Assembly: GCA_003233055.1 (NCBI GenBank)
Contig: QIKP01000056.1
Span: 1 to 46,874 of the forward strand
Origin: Planctomycetaceae bacterium
Lineage (GTDB): Bacteria; Planctomycetota; Planctomycetia; Pirellulales; Lacipirellulaceae
Direction of reading: 5' to 3'
Length of the DNA: 46,874 nt
A program made the position numbers and the translations under genes. Shown piece after piece: positions 18,101-26,821 of this stretch (positions are counted from its first letter, which is position 1; the number at the start of each line of letters is the position of its first letter). The notes under the pieces were generated by a model. That model saw only the letters and a program-made list of their open reading frames with translations. It had not been told where the DNA came from and made no database searches.

Positions 18101-18449
18101 CGGGATTCCCTTCCACCTTGACCGGCCGGCCATCGTAACAGGTCACCAGCAGATGCCGGGGCGCGCCAGCCAGTTCGATCGTGGTCGCAAACTTTTGTGG
18201 TTTGCCCGGAATGTAACCTTCAGGGCGGTGAACGAACGGGGCGACCTGCTCGGTCTCCCACCGGCAACCTGCGGCACTCGCTAGCGCAAACGACGCCCCC
18301 ATCAACTGCATCCAGCGCCGCCGCGACACGCCAGCAGGAAACTCCGAAGCGGCGACCGGGAATTCTCGCTCGACGAAGGCCTGAAACTCCGGCGAGCTAT
18401 CGAGCTCGTCAAGGCTACGCCAGTACTTGGGGATGGTGGTTTGCGTCAT
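15153..18449 (-). CDS. actB: Alternative complex III subunit B (Mo-type plus Fe-S domains)
   Basis: This 1098-residue protein has a twin-arginine signal (SRRRWMQLMGAS, residues 42-53), so it is exported folded to the periplasmic face. Residues about 60-760 form a molybdopterin-oxidoreductase-like part that in characterised ActB holds no Mo cofactor. The C-terminal ferredoxin-like part has the Cys groups CIGCNGCVVAC (817-827), CQQCETAPCEQVC (880-892), CIGTRYCANNC (912-922) and CTYC plus CQQAC (965-968, 995-999), matching three [4Fe-4S] and one [3Fe-4S] cluster. The end is His-rich (HGGGHEGHDDPHHNDPHHED). It passes electrons from quinol at ActC towards the hemes of ActA. Confidence 0.96.
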   Translation of the reverse strand: MTQTTIPKYWRSLDELDSSPEFQAFVEREFPVAASEFPAGVSRRRWMQLMGASFALASAAGCRWETEQVAPFVHRPEGYIPGKPQKFATTIELAGAPRHLLVTCYDGRPVKVEGNPEHPSSLGATDAFSQASTLTLYDPDRSAAVKERLQSEEKARSWDDFDAYAKKLVGKFRAVSGKGLALLIEPSSSLAQAAVLGKLAKSLPEAKFYQYAPLARANDVAGAELAFGEPVRTHYRLADAKVVASFDGDLLCSHPNSTRYARDFASTRELDGKHPDEAAMSRLYAVESQFSTTGAAADHRAAIKSGDIGAALTSVRDQVRERLDGKVPEEPEAIPGRAEIVKKVAVAQEKHDEKLEAELRKELPPVTAEQVLWAIAEDLAANEGEGVVAVGPRQPAEVHAIAHEINAMCGNLGKTVVFTKEASSTQGTIGDLVAAMDKGEVRALVIAGGNPAYDAPAELKFADKIEKIADTIRLGYYEDETSGACQWHLPMSHPLESWGDAVSYEGVPSVAQPLLEPFYESRTTLELLGQFAGVATGQPELLVREAISAALPKPLDKDAWSQLLHDGFIDTRLTAIANPSLASSLDLQVMPASKGLEVVFCPSSSTYDGRFANNGWLQETPDFITKVTWDNVAIISPNTAQAIGVKQNELVKVELNGESLELPVYVLPGQANDSIGVQLGYGRTSAGVVGGRQGLRIPRFRRYWLGEEEVVSVGTNVYPLRKGGALGFAPDAKLTPTGKNYELATTQDHFAIDLMGLQIIEGRIGELVREAPLEQYKKHPDFAAHVVHEVASEPLWPKKTWRSAANAWGMSIDLNKCIGCNGCVVACQAENNVPVVGKEQVLAGREMHWIRIDRYFSGMPDDFNKEDPESPQVSTQMVTCQQCETAPCEQVCPVAATTHTAEGLNDMAYNRCIGTRYCANNCPYKVRRFNYFHMTGYVERPENNLLQLAMNPEVTVRSRGVMEKCTYCTQRLSVARIDAKVANREIADGDVQVACQQACASGAIEFGNLNDPDSRVSQAHANKRAYGMLAELDTRPRTLYLAKVRNPHPALARPLEAIHGGGHEGHDDPHHNDPHHEDDKPSEAGVATSKTFQLPILT

Positions 18450-18554
18450 GGATTGTTTCTAACTAGGAGCGACGTAGGACGAAAGAAGGACCCATTCCCT
18501 CTATACTATCGAACCAATTCGTTCATCGCTTATCGTTCCGCGCTTATCGATATT

Positions 18555-19247
18555 CTAACGGTGACAGGTGGAGCAGTCGGTCGACGCCTTGATCTCGCCG
18601 TACTCACCCTTAACAGCCTTGAGGTGCGACTCCAATTCATCCTCCGCAGGACCAACCCACGCGAGATTCGTAATCTCACTCTGCGGTCGCAGGCGCGGCT
18701 CGGGATTGCGGTGGCAGTCGAGGCAGAACGACATGCTGAGCGATTTGTCTTGCCAAACACGCTCCATCTTATCGACCCGACCATGGCACTCCACGCAGCT
18801 CACGCCGCGAGCGACATGGACCTCGTGACTGAAGTAAACGTAGTCGGCCAAGTCATGCACCCGCTTCCACGGAACGGCCTCCCCGGTGGCATAGCTCTTG
18901 CGGATGGGCAAAAGCCTGGGGCTGTCAAAATGAAGTGATGCGAAGGGGGTGATCCCGTTCGCATCGGCACCACTATGGCAATTAATGCAGGTGCTGGTCG
19001 CCGGAATCGCGGCATGGCCCGACTTCTCGACCGTGCTATGGCAGTAGCGGCAGTCCATCTTGAGCTCGCCCGCGTGGAGCTTATGGCTGAAGGGGACCGG
19101 CTGTTCCGGCGAGTAGCCAACGTTGAGCGTCGAGGGGAGCGTTCCATAGGCGTAAACCAATGCACCGTAAGTAATTACAGCGCCAGCACCCATGCCAGCG
19201 AGCACCACAAAACGGTTAACCCAAGCGGGAAATAAGAAACGATCCAC
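18555..19247 (-). CDS. actA: Alternative complex III subunit A, pentaheme cytochrome c
   Basis: This is a membrane-anchored cytochrome with five CXXCH motifs (CRYCH, CINCH, CVECH, CLDCH, CSTCH; residues 66-70, 87-91, 151-155, 175-179 and 225-229 from my start). One helix at about residues 12-34 anchors it. I favour GTG 19247, which begins VDRFLFPAWVNRF (V read as Met), the usual beginning of ActA, and is followed at once by the helix. In-frame ATGs at 19283 and 19301 and a TTG at 19352 would add 12-35 residues without a convincing signal. The number of hemes is that of the family. It heads the respiratory set; the promoter should lie in 19248-19610. Confidence 0.92.
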   Translation of the reverse strand: MDRFLFPAWVNRFVVLAGMGAGAVITYGALVYAYGTLPSTLNVGYSPEQPVPFSHKLHAGELKMDCRYCHSTVEKSGHAAIPATSTCINCHSGADANGITPFASLHFDSPRLLPIRKSYATGEAVPWKRVHDLADYVYFSHEVHVARGVSCVECHGRVDKMERVWQDKSLSMSFCLDCHRNPEPRLRPQSEITNLAWVGPAEDELESHLKAVKGEYGEIKASTDCSTCHR

Positions 19248-19610
19248 AGGCCCAATTCCATCATGGAGACAAAGCAACACCATCGCACCGAGACACGGCA
19301 TGCTCCGCGACGAGGCCGCACGAAGCGCCCCACGCAGCCAGCACACCGCCAAGTAGGCTTACAGTAAAGCGGATTGGAGGCGGATCGCCAAGGCGGGTTG
19401 CGCGAGAAAACCCGACTTTCTTAAGACCTGAGCCTCGCAAATGGCAAGATGTTGCCAAAATAGAAGTTGGTTACAATGGAAGGGGTACGGCACTTCTACG
19501 GTCCACCACCAAACCCTCGCTTCGCCACCACTCAAGGCCGCCTGGTCAAGGACTGCCTGGTCAACGGCTGCCTAACTTATAGGAGGGAGCCACCCTGCAC
19601 CCCGATTGCA
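19248..19610. other. Gene-free leader region of the respiratory set
   Basis: No convincing gene is seen. It holds a short direct repeat GCCTGGTCAA (19540-19549 and 19555-19564) and a small hairpin TGGCAA...TTGCCA near 19445. It should contain the promoter of actA and the end of the gene at 19611, but I could not point to clear -35 and -10 boxes. Confidence 0.4.
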
Positions 19611-20411
19611 TCAGGGTCGAGCCACCCACTCGCCCACCGGCTGCTTGGCAACGGAATGCGGCGCAGGGGCCGTAGCAGGCAGCGCCACTCGAGTCTTTGC
19701 CCGAGCGTTGCCCCAAATTTTCGGCTGATCGAACCAAAGGACGCGGCGCTCGCCGAGGGCAGCGCACCGGACGGCCAGATCGCTCGCCAGCCAATCGTCG
19801 GGGGCCCGAAAGACGACCGAGAGCAAGTGTTGTCCCTCAAGCGTCGTCTGCGAGGAAGGCCGAAGCTGAAAAAAGACGCCGCGCCCCCCCCCAAGCGTGC
19901 CACTCACCGCTGTTGGCTTCTTCGGCGGGAGTCGCGTGGTGGTTTTGACTTCGACCTCGCGTCTGGTCTTGCTGGCGGAGATCGACGGCGCGACCTGAGC
20001 GATCACCTCGCCAAGGGGAATCGGCGACTGCCCCCCCAGCGAGGCGTTGAACTTTTGCCCCGCCTCCTTGGTAGTGCTCACCCTGATATTGCCCGCAAGG
20101 TCGGTACCCAAAGTCGTCTGCGGCGAAAAATCATGGACAAGGAGCCCCGTCCCGCCCGCATCGATCTCGATCGACACCTCCTTCACGCGATGAATGTCGC
20201 CCGCAACGACCCGCACAGAGATCGGCACCGTCACCTCAATGAGCCGGCCCGCCAAAGGATCGTCGCTGAGGACCTCGCGCGCCGTGAATCGCTGAGGAAT
20301 GTCGAATCGAACTTGGGGCAACTCACTCCCGCACAACGTGCCAGCAGGTGGCGCAAAGACGACCAACGATAAAACCATGCCGTGAGCCACCGCGCGGATG
20401 CGAAGCATCAT
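19611..20411 (-). CDS. Exported protein of unknown function
   Basis: This is a 266-residue protein. ATG 20411 is chosen because GGAGG lies about 8 nt upstream and MMLRIRAVAHGMVLSLVVF starts a signal peptide. A GTG at 20462 would add 17 basic residues. The mature protein is rich in beta strands, with Val/Ile/Thr-rich segments (VTVPISVRVVAGDIHRVKEV, VEVKTTTRLPP), a beta-sandwich-like pattern. No cofactor motif or known domain is recognised. It lies upstream of the respiratory set on the same strand, with 363 bp before actA, so it is not obviously in that operon. Confidence 0.65.
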   Translation of the reverse strand: MMLRIRAVAHGMVLSLVVFAPPAGTLCGSELPQVRFDIPQRFTAREVLSDDPLAGRLIEVTVPISVRVVAGDIHRVKEVSIEIDAGGTGLLVHDFSPQTTLGTDLAGNIRVSTTKEAGQKFNASLGGQSPIPLGEVIAQVAPSISASKTRREVEVKTTTRLPPKKPTAVSGTLGGGRGVFFQLRPSSQTTLEGQHLLSVVFRAPDDWLASDLAVRCAALGERRVLWFDQPKIWGNARAKTRVALPATAPAPHSVAKQPVGEWVARP

Positions 20412-20448
20412 GGGCCGTCCTCCTTTACGAATCACCCTCTTCCCCGAC

Positions 20449-20505
20449 AGCCGGACCGCCACGCGGTCCGTGAGCTGCGTCCGGGAACCGCGTGGCGGTC
20501 CGGCT
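20449..20505. repeat. Long perfect hairpin (REP-like)
   Basis: AGCCGGACCGCCACGCGGT (20449-20467) and ACCGCGTGGCGGTCCGGCT (20487-20505) are perfect 19-bp inverted arms around a 19-nt loop. It lies 12 nt after the stop of the minus-strand gene at 20518 and ahead of the next gene, so it can act as that gene's terminator. Confidence 0.7.
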
Positions 20506-20517
20506 GGGGCTACTTCT

Positions 20518-21213
20518 TTAGGTACGGTGGCGATGAAAGAGAGTTCGCGCCGAATTGGAATCGTCCATCAGTTCTTCCGATCGACCTGCCACTTGCTTGC
20601 GGAATGCTGGCAGCAAGTCAGGGAACGACGCGGGCAAATGCCGCAGCCCGACGCGGCTCATCACTTGATTGAGCCGAAAGACCAGCAGGCGATCCTCGGC
20701 GTAGTCCGCCAAGAAACGCATCTCGGAAAACTTGCCAACAAACTCCGCCAAGCGCCCCACCGACCTGCCACTCAACGCCTCGATCCGTGTGGCAACCCAT
20801 TCGCCATCGAGACTTCCCATCAGGTCGTAGTAACGATCGAGCCGCTCCGGGGCACGCTGAATCAAAACCGCATCCAGCAACAACTCAACCAAGATGTGAC
20901 CGAGGAAGCTAGCACGGAGGTCGGTTTGTTCGTGACAGTGCTCAACGATCGCTCGCGAAAACGCCAGCGAGAGTTCCACAAAAGCAGGCTGCTCGTGAAA
21001 CCACGCATCGTCCGCGTGGTGCTGCGCGACGCCACGTGCGAGCGCCGCGACGCGCGGGTCGGCATCGTCCAACACGGGCTCGACATGCTTCGTCCGGCAC
21101 TTCGTCCGCCGCGCCACCACACTGAGCCAATCGGGGACCGCAAGCCCGGCGAGCCAAGACGGATCGCACTCCGGGTCGTCGAGCCATGGATCGGCATGGG
21201 CGAAGTAGTTCAT
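20518..21213 (-). CDS. Conserved-looking protein, weakly AcpH-like
   Basis: This is a 231-residue soluble protein with no signal peptide. I chose ATG 21213, giving MNYFAHADPWLDDPECDPSW; a TTG at 21258 is the only longer option. The opening MNY.AHA, the later AGLAVPDWLS and helices with scattered His and Asp (AQHHADDAWFHEQPAF, GHILVELLLDAVL) recall the start and metal-binding pattern of the AcpH (acyl-carrier-protein phosphodiesterase) family, but the match is loose. It is mainly helical. The neighbouring phosphofructokinase gene is divergent, with a 140-bp gap. The function should be regarded as unknown. Confidence 0.65.
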   Translation of the reverse strand: MNYFAHADPWLDDPECDPSWLAGLAVPDWLSVVARRTKCRTKHVEPVLDDADPRVAALARGVAQHHADDAWFHEQPAFVELSLAFSRAIVEHCHEQTDLRASFLGHILVELLLDAVLIQRAPERLDRYYDLMGSLDGEWVATRIEALSGRSVGRLAEFVGKFSEMRFLADYAEDRLLVFRLNQVMSRVGLRHLPASFPDLLPAFRKQVAGRSEELMDDSNSARTLFHRHRT

Positions 21214-21353
21214 TGCAAGCCAGCCAGGGTTCGTCCGTTCGTCAACGTGAAGACGCAAGCGAGAGGCTGGTGGAATGTTTTAGCCGCTCGCAGCTTTGCA
21301 CGAGCGATGTTATCTTGTGACCAGAGATTTCATTGCACTTCGAGCCGACTCTC

Positions 21354-22643
21354 ATGCTAACACAATCCGACCTCCAAATACCAACGCTCGGCGAGCCGAC
21401 CTTCGACTCGCCACTTCTCACCGATGGCGCAACCACGCAGTTTACTCGGGACGACCGTCGGGTGCTGCATGAAATCACCTACCATGAAGGGAAGGTCATC
21501 GAACCGCTTGGCTTCGAGCAGGCGGGCGCGCGCGAGAGAGTTTTCTTCGAGGCGGCAAAAACCAAGGCGGCCATCGTCACCTGCGGCGGACTCTGCCCCG
21601 GGCTGAACAACGTGATTCGGAATCTCTACTACCAGCTCCACAGCAACTACGGCCTGCCCCAGGTGCTTGGCATTCGCTACGGCTACCAAGGACTCAACCC
21701 GGCCGAAGGACTGCCACCCCTCTCACTCGCGAGCAAGACCGTCGCCAATATCCACCATCAGGGCGGCACGTTCCTTGGCACGTCGCGAGGACAGCAAGAC
21801 TCGAGCGTCGTGGTCGACTTTTTGGAGTCGGAGAAGATCGACCTGCTCTTCTGTATCGGTGGCGACGGAACCCAAAAGGGAGCCCATGCTATTGCCCAGG
21901 AGGTCCAACGGCGCGGCGCCAAGATCAGCATCGTCGGCATCCCCAAGACGATCGACAACGACATTCGTTACTGCTACCGGACGTTCGGTTTTGTGACGGC
22001 GGTGGCGGAGTCGGAAAAAGTGATCGACTGCGCCCATGTCGAGGCGAAAAGCGTCGCCGGGGGGATTGGCCTCGTAAAACTAATGGGGCGCGAGGCAGGG
22101 TTCATCGCCGCCGCCGCGACCCTTGCGAGTGGCGAAGTCAACTTTACGCTGATTCCCGAAGTCCCGTTTGAGCTGGAAGGCGAGCAAGGCTTGCTACGGA
22201 AACTCGAACGCCGGATGGCCCAGTGCGGACACGCGGTGATCGTCGTTGCCGAAGGGGCGGGCCAGCATTTGCTTTCGGAAAACAAATCCCCCTACGACAA
22301 GTCGGGCAATCGCAAACTGGGCGACATCGGCTTGCTGCTGAAGCAGAAAATCACGGAGCATTTCCGAAAACGCCAACGAACGGCAAACGTCAAGTACTTC
22401 GACCCGAGCTACCACATTCGCAGCGTGCCAGCGGGGGCGGCCGACAGTCTGCTGTGTGAACAACTGGCCCGACACGCGGCCCATGCTGGCATGGCAGGCA
22501 AGACCAACCTTTTCGTTGGCCTCTGGCAAAATCACATCGTCCACGTGCCGCTTGCCATCTCGACCGGCGAGGTCAAGCGCCTCGACCCGAGCCACCAACT
22601 GTGGGCCGCCGTCCTCGCGACGACGGGACAGGAGAAATGGTAA
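21354..22643 (+). CDS. pfkA: 6-phosphofructokinase, ATP type
   Basis: This 429-residue enzyme phosphorylates fructose 6-phosphate in glycolysis. Motifs are TCGGLCPGLNNV (76-87), the nucleotide loop GGDGTQKGA (169-177), the catalytic PKTIDND (197-203) and MGREAGFIA. The Gly in GGDGT, where pyrophosphate enzymes have Asp (GGDDT), points to ATP as phosphoryl donor. The long N-terminal extension and GGDGTQKGA are typical of the plant-like/TP0108-like branch of the family, not of E. coli PfkA (about 320 residues). I chose ATG 21354; a TTG at 21333 is less likely. It is followed by a 22-bp dispersed repeat and a hairpin at 22711-22735. Confidence 0.9.
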   Translation: MLTQSDLQIPTLGEPTFDSPLLTDGATTQFTRDDRRVLHEITYHEGKVIEPLGFEQAGARERVFFEAAKTKAAIVTCGGLCPGLNNVIRNLYYQLHSNYGLPQVLGIRYGYQGLNPAEGLPPLSLASKTVANIHHQGGTFLGTSRGQQDSSVVVDFLESEKIDLLFCIGGDGTQKGAHAIAQEVQRRGAKISIVGIPKTIDNDIRYCYRTFGFVTAVAESEKVIDCAHVEAKSVAGGIGLVKLMGREAGFIAAAATLASGEVNFTLIPEVPFELEGEQGLLRKLERRMAQCGHAVIVVAEGAGQHLLSENKSPYDKSGNRKLGDIGLLLKQKITEHFRKRQRTANVKYFDPSYHIRSVPAGAADSLLCEQLARHAAHAGMAGKTNLFVGLWQNHIVHVPLAISTGEVKRLDPSHQLWAAVLATTGQEKW

Positions 22644-22677
22644 GGAGACTCGGGGGGAAAAGACTTCGGCGGACGGC

Positions 22678-22699
22678 GCAGGACGCTTGCAAAGTCGCC
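22678..22699 (+). repeat. 22-bp repeat after the phosphofructokinase gene
   Basis: The 22 bp beginning GCAGGACGCTTGCAAAG are identical to 46529-46550, where they form the end of the cimA reading frame. Confidence 0.8.
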
Positions 22700-22710
22700 G
22701 AATAAAAGAA

Positions 22711-22735
22711 ACCGCCAAGTACGCCTTGGCGGTTC
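22711..22735. terminator. Hairpin after the phosphofructokinase gene
   Basis: AACCGCCAAG and CTTGGCGGTT form a perfect 10-bp stem with a 5-nt loop (TACGC). It lies 68 nt after the stop. There is no T-run on the plus strand; a short T-rich run follows on the minus strand. The rest of the gene-free stretch 22644-23096 shows nothing I can support. Confidence 0.5.
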
Positions 22736-23096
22736 CAAAATGACTTGGCAGTTCTCCTGGGCGGACGGCGGTCGCGATGAGGTTCGGGCGGCGTGATTGG
22801 CGTCATGCATTGTTGGCGGCCCGCTAAAAGCACTGCCTCAACAAAAGAAGCCAAGCGCCAAGCCGAACAAAACGGGGTTCCGACCGGACGTCGACGCATT
22901 TTTCCCGGCAACGAGAGAAGATATCCCGCTTGGCGCGGAAAAATGGGCCGACAGCGCAGTTTGGGGGCAAGAATTTCCCCTTACGCACTAGGCCATTAAC
23001 GGAAATCAGGATACGATCTCTGGGTTGGGGCGGGCCAATCTGTGATGTTGACGAAGGCTCGTATTCTGTCCCGTATCTTACGCAGTTGTGCCCTTT

Positions 23097-25637
23097 ATGT
23101 TCCAAGCTCTAGGAAATTTTGTTAATCGCTATTGGGCGATGATCCTGGTCGGCTGGGTCGTATTGGCGATTGGCCTGAAGATTGTTGCGCCGACTTGGGA
23201 CCAAGTGGCGCTCGATGGCGACTTCGACTACCTGCCCAGCGAGTCGACAAGCCGTCGTGGCCTCGATTTGCTTCAGAAAGCCTTTCCCGACGAAAAAGCA
23301 AAAAGTCAGATCGTGCTTGTCTTCGCCCGCGAGGACACCCCGCTGACGAAAAAGGATCGGCAGTTCGCGATCAATGTCGGCAATCAACTGGCAGAACTCA
23401 AACCGGCCGCACCAGCCAACCTGCCGTGGGCCGACGAAAAAAACCGCGTCTGGACCGAACTCACGCCGGTCGTTGGCAAGATGCTCACCAACAACGGGCG
23501 AACGAGCGAAGGACAGAAGCATCTGGATGGCCATGCGGTGATGGTCATCGGACGACTGACGACCGACATGATGGCGACCGAGAATGTCGCTATCCTCGAA
23601 GCGGTCGCTCACTTGGTCGAGGAAGCACGCAACGATAAAGAAAAGCCGGCAGGACTTCAGATCGGACTCTCGGGTTCGGCCATGATCGGCGGCGACATGC
23701 AGGCCTCCGTCAAGGAGAGCCTCAAGAGCACCGAGGTCACGACCGTCGTCCTGGTGCTTATCTGTCTCTTGGTCATCTATCGGGCACCGCTGCTGGTGGT
23801 GATCCCCATGGCGACGATCGGCGTGAGTTTGAGCGTGGCGAGCGATGTCGTGGCACTTCTTGCGCTCCACTTCGGCCCCGACGCCCATGACTGGAGCGAC
23901 TTCAAGATATTTACCACGACGAAGATCTTCGTGATCGTCATCTTGTTTGGAGCGGGAACGGACTTCTGCCTCTTCATCATTTCGCGATTCAAGGAGGAGC
24001 TGAGTCTCGGCACAAAAATCGAAAAGGCATCGGGGGCCGCGCTAACGCGAGTCGGGGATGCCCTCGCCGCGAGTGCCTTCACCACGATCCTTGGTCTCGC
24101 GACCATGGCGTTTGCCGAGTACGGAAAATTCAGCTACGCCGGTCCAGTCGTTGCGATCTGTTTGTTCATCGCGTTGCTGGCCTGCATCAGTTTTGCTCCG
24201 GCGATGCTCCGAGCGTTTGGGAAGTTTGTGTTTTGGCCCTTTGGCGTAGAAACCGCCTCGGAGCAGATCGACCCACAGGGGGATTTTGATGAGCAAATGA
24301 AACGCATCTCGCCTTTGTGGGATGGAGTCGCCCGTCAGGTACTTCGCCGCCCAGGGTTGATCTTATGGCTCGCGCTCGGTGCTTCGGCATGGTTTATGAT
24401 CGAAGGGCTCAGCGTCCAGGTGACCCATGATTTCATGAACGAGTTGGCCTCGGATCGCGTCAGCAAACAGGGGACCCAATTGGTCCGCGAGTACTTTGCC
24501 CCTGGTGAAGCGGCCCCGATGAGCATTGTCGCAACCCTCCCGGGTGGCAAGTTGAACGAGCCGGATGGGTACTACAAGCTCTCATACCTGCACAATTTAT
24601 TGCAAGAAATCGACGGCGTCGTCGATGTGCGGAGCCTCTACAAGCCGACCGGTGGTGATACGGTCCCCAACCTGGCGGAACTGACCGTGACCGGGAGCCC
24701 CCTGGCGGTGTCGACGTTCGTCTCCGAAGCGGACCGGTACCGAGGCGAAGTCACCCGCTTTCATTTGGTGCTCGACAAAGACCCCTTCGCCCGCGAAGCC
24801 CGCACCATCGTGGACGACATTGAAAAAGTCCTGGACACGGTTACCAGCGGCGAAGCGGTCAACGCGGAACCACCCCGGGGCCTCTCGAAAAAAGAACTCC
24901 AGCGCTGGATCACCGTTCACGAAGATGTTCCGGAGGGTCTTCCTGCCTGGAAAGGAACCTCCTTCGAGTACATTGGCACCACCCCTGGAATGCGCGACCT
25001 GGAGCATGTCACCTCACGAGACGACACAACCATCAAGGTCTGCGTCGTCTTTGCGGTGCTTGCGGTCATCATGCTCATTCTCAAGCGGCCCCTCGTCTGC
25101 ATCTACCTTATCGTCACGGTGCTACTCTCGTACTTCGCGACTATCGGCGCAACCGAAATGTTTTTCCGCTGGTACTACAGCGGAAGCTTCGACGGGCTCG
25201 ACTGGAAAGCGCCGATCTTTTTGTTTGTTATCCTCATCGCCGTGGGGCAGGACTACAACATCTACCTCACCACACGTGTCTTCGAGGAGCAAGCGAAGTA
25301 TGGCTTGCGCCGAGGACTCCGAAAGGCGATGGTGCAGACCGGCGGAATCATCACCAGCTGTGGCATCATCATGGCGGGCACGTTCATCTCGATGGCTTCC
25401 GGTTCGCTTCGGGGAATGATTGAGTTGGGCGTCGCCCTTTCCTTTGGCGTGCTGCTCGACACGTTCTTCGTACGGACCGTCGTCGTCCCTTGCTTCTTCG
25501 CCCTGATGGCTGGCAACGAATCGGAATCGTCTACGCCTCCCCAAGCCTCGTTGAAAGACGAGACAAAGAGCACCAGGCAAACCTCCTCCAGCCGACCGGG
25601 CCCCCCCCATTCGGTAGTCCGAGAGACGGCCCGCTAA
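23097..25637 (+). CDS. MmpL-family RND transporter
   Basis: This 846-residue inner-membrane protein has the two-fold RND layout: helix 1 at about 12-30, a large periplasmic domain to about 210, five helices to about 370, then the same again. Proton-relay motifs are AGTDFCLFIISRF (Asp289) in the first half and VGQDYNIYLTTRV (Asp719, Tyr720) in the second. Length and two periplasmic domains fit MmpL lipid or hopanoid exporters rather than drug pumps of the AcrB type (about 1040). I chose ATG 23097 (MFQALGNFVNRYW); GTG 23088 is possible. The C-terminal 40 residues are hydrophilic and disordered. A good terminator lies at 25842-25877. The substrate is unknown; a lipid is an inference. Confidence 0.88.
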   Translation: MFQALGNFVNRYWAMILVGWVVLAIGLKIVAPTWDQVALDGDFDYLPSESTSRRGLDLLQKAFPDEKAKSQIVLVFAREDTPLTKKDRQFAINVGNQLAELKPAAPANLPWADEKNRVWTELTPVVGKMLTNNGRTSEGQKHLDGHAVMVIGRLTTDMMATENVAILEAVAHLVEEARNDKEKPAGLQIGLSGSAMIGGDMQASVKESLKSTEVTTVVLVLICLLVIYRAPLLVVIPMATIGVSLSVASDVVALLALHFGPDAHDWSDFKIFTTTKIFVIVILFGAGTDFCLFIISRFKEELSLGTKIEKASGAALTRVGDALAASAFTTILGLATMAFAEYGKFSYAGPVVAICLFIALLACISFAPAMLRAFGKFVFWPFGVETASEQIDPQGDFDEQMKRISPLWDGVARQVLRRPGLILWLALGASAWFMIEGLSVQVTHDFMNELASDRVSKQGTQLVREYFAPGEAAPMSIVATLPGGKLNEPDGYYKLSYLHNLLQEIDGVVDVRSLYKPTGGDTVPNLAELTVTGSPLAVSTFVSEADRYRGEVTRFHLVLDKDPFAREARTIVDDIEKVLDTVTSGEAVNAEPPRGLSKKELQRWITVHEDVPEGLPAWKGTSFEYIGTTPGMRDLEHVTSRDDTTIKVCVVFAVLAVIMLILKRPLVCIYLIVTVLLSYFATIGATEMFFRWYYSGSFDGLDWKAPIFLFVILIAVGQDYNIYLTTRVFEEQAKYGLRRGLRKAMVQTGGIITSCGIIMAGTFISMASGSLRGMIELGVALSFGVLLDTFFVRTVVVPCFFALMAGNESESSTPPQASLKDETKSTRQTSSSRPGPPHSVVRETAR

Positions 25638-25841
25638 CGGCCGTTCCGTCGTCTTCTCTGGCTTTCCGTCATCTTCTCTGACGGAATCGGCGCTTTCCCT
25701 GACGAAATCATTGACGCATTGCCAACGAGGCGTCAGACTGCGTTCGTTCCGTTCGGGTGGGGCAATCTTATGTCGTCCATCCTTGCTGTTCGCGAACTCT
25801 TGCTCTGATTTTCACTTCTTATGATCTCGCGAATGGCAACG

Positions 25842-25877
25842 CCGGGGGGGTCCTGTGGGGCTCCTCCGGTTTTTTTT
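25842..25877 (+). terminator. Rho-independent terminator
   Basis: CCGGGGGGG and CTCCTCCGG can form a stem with some G-U pairs, followed at once by eight T on the plus strand. It lies about 200 nt after the transporter gene and in front of the convergent uppP. Confidence 0.55.
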
Positions 25878-25923
25878 GCGCGCGAGGCGAATGGCGATCC
25901 CTTCGTGTCAGGACGGAGCAACC

Positions 25924-26751
25924 TTACTGCGGTAGTAGCCCACCAGAGAGTCCCGCTGCCATTTGCCAACCGACCACCACGATCCCAAGCGGTATCAGGT
26001 ACCAAGCAAACAGCGCGAGCCGGCCCTTCCGGACGAACTGGATCAAGGCGACCAGCGACGCCCAGCCGACGACGAAGGAGACGGCAAATCCAACCGCTAG
26101 CACGACGGGCGAAGTGCCGGTCGAACCTTGCTCCCAAGCTTCGATCCCTTCGAGCAGTCCCGCACCGGCGATCGCGGGAATGGCGAGCAGAAACGCGAAG
26201 GTTGCCGACGCTTCCCGGCGCATTCCCGAGCCGATACCGGCAGCAATCGTCGCGCCACTCCGAGAAACGCCTGGCAGAATCGCAAAGGCTTGCGCTGCTC
26301 CAATCGCCAGCACGGAGCGGATGCCGATCTCGGTGTAGTCCTTTTCGCCCGGCATCCTGCGCATGGCGTAGATGAGCAACATGGCGGTGACCGGAAACAT
26401 GCACCCAACCAGCAGTAGATTCCCCAGTAGCTGCGATTCCATTTGGTCGGAGAGGATTTTCTTCACGGTGATGCCGACCACCGCTGCCGGGACTGTTCCG
26501 ATGAGCAGCAAACCAAACACGCGCCGGTCGCGGCTCAGTAGCTGGAGAATCTCTTTTCGATAATAGACAACGATGGCGAGGAGCGTACCAAGGTGCAGCA
26601 CGATGTTGACCTCGACCAAGTCTTCCGCCGGTGGCCAGCCCATCGCCTCGAGTAGCGCATTGGCAACAACCAAATGCCCCGACGAACTGACCGGCAGGAA
26701 CTCGGTGATCCCTTGGACAATCGCGAGGATAATCACTTCCACCCAATCCAT
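25924..26751 (-). CDS. uppP: Undecaprenyl-diphosphatase
   Basis: This 275-residue membrane enzyme removes a phosphate from undecaprenyl diphosphate, recycling the lipid carrier for peptidoglycan and polysaccharide synthesis. The two family motifs are intact: QGITEFLPVSSSGHL (13-27) and PGVSRSG (160-166), holding the catalytic Glu, Ser, His and Arg. Eight or so helices are visible and the length is normal. ATG 26751 (MDWVEVIILAI) is preferred over TTG 26766. It is convergent with the transporter gene and divergent from the MBL-fold gene. A composite repeat occupies the divergent gap. Confidence 0.95.
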   Translation of the reverse strand: MDWVEVIILAIVQGITEFLPVSSSGHLVVANALLEAMGWPPAEDLVEVNIVLHLGTLLAIVVYYRKEILQLLSRDRRVFGLLLIGTVPAAVVGITVKKILSDQMESQLLGNLLLVGCMFPVTAMLLIYAMRRMPGEKDYTEIGIRSVLAIGAAQAFAILPGVSRSGATIAAGIGSGMRREASATFAFLLAIPAIAGAGLLEGIEAWEQGSTGTSPVVLAVGFAVSFVVGWASLVALIQFVRKGRLALFAWYLIPLGIVVVGWQMAAGLSGGLLPQ

Positions 26752-26821
26752 AAGTCCGGCTTTCAATAGCAGTAGTAGCCATCAAGGCAAGGTTAGTCCG
26801 TAAGGAACCGTTCACGAAAGC

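Noticed and set aside
22793..22999. Small plus-strand frames between the phosphofructokinase and transporter genes
   Set aside because: Two overlapping frames compete, neither has a Shine-Dalgarno sequence or a known motif.
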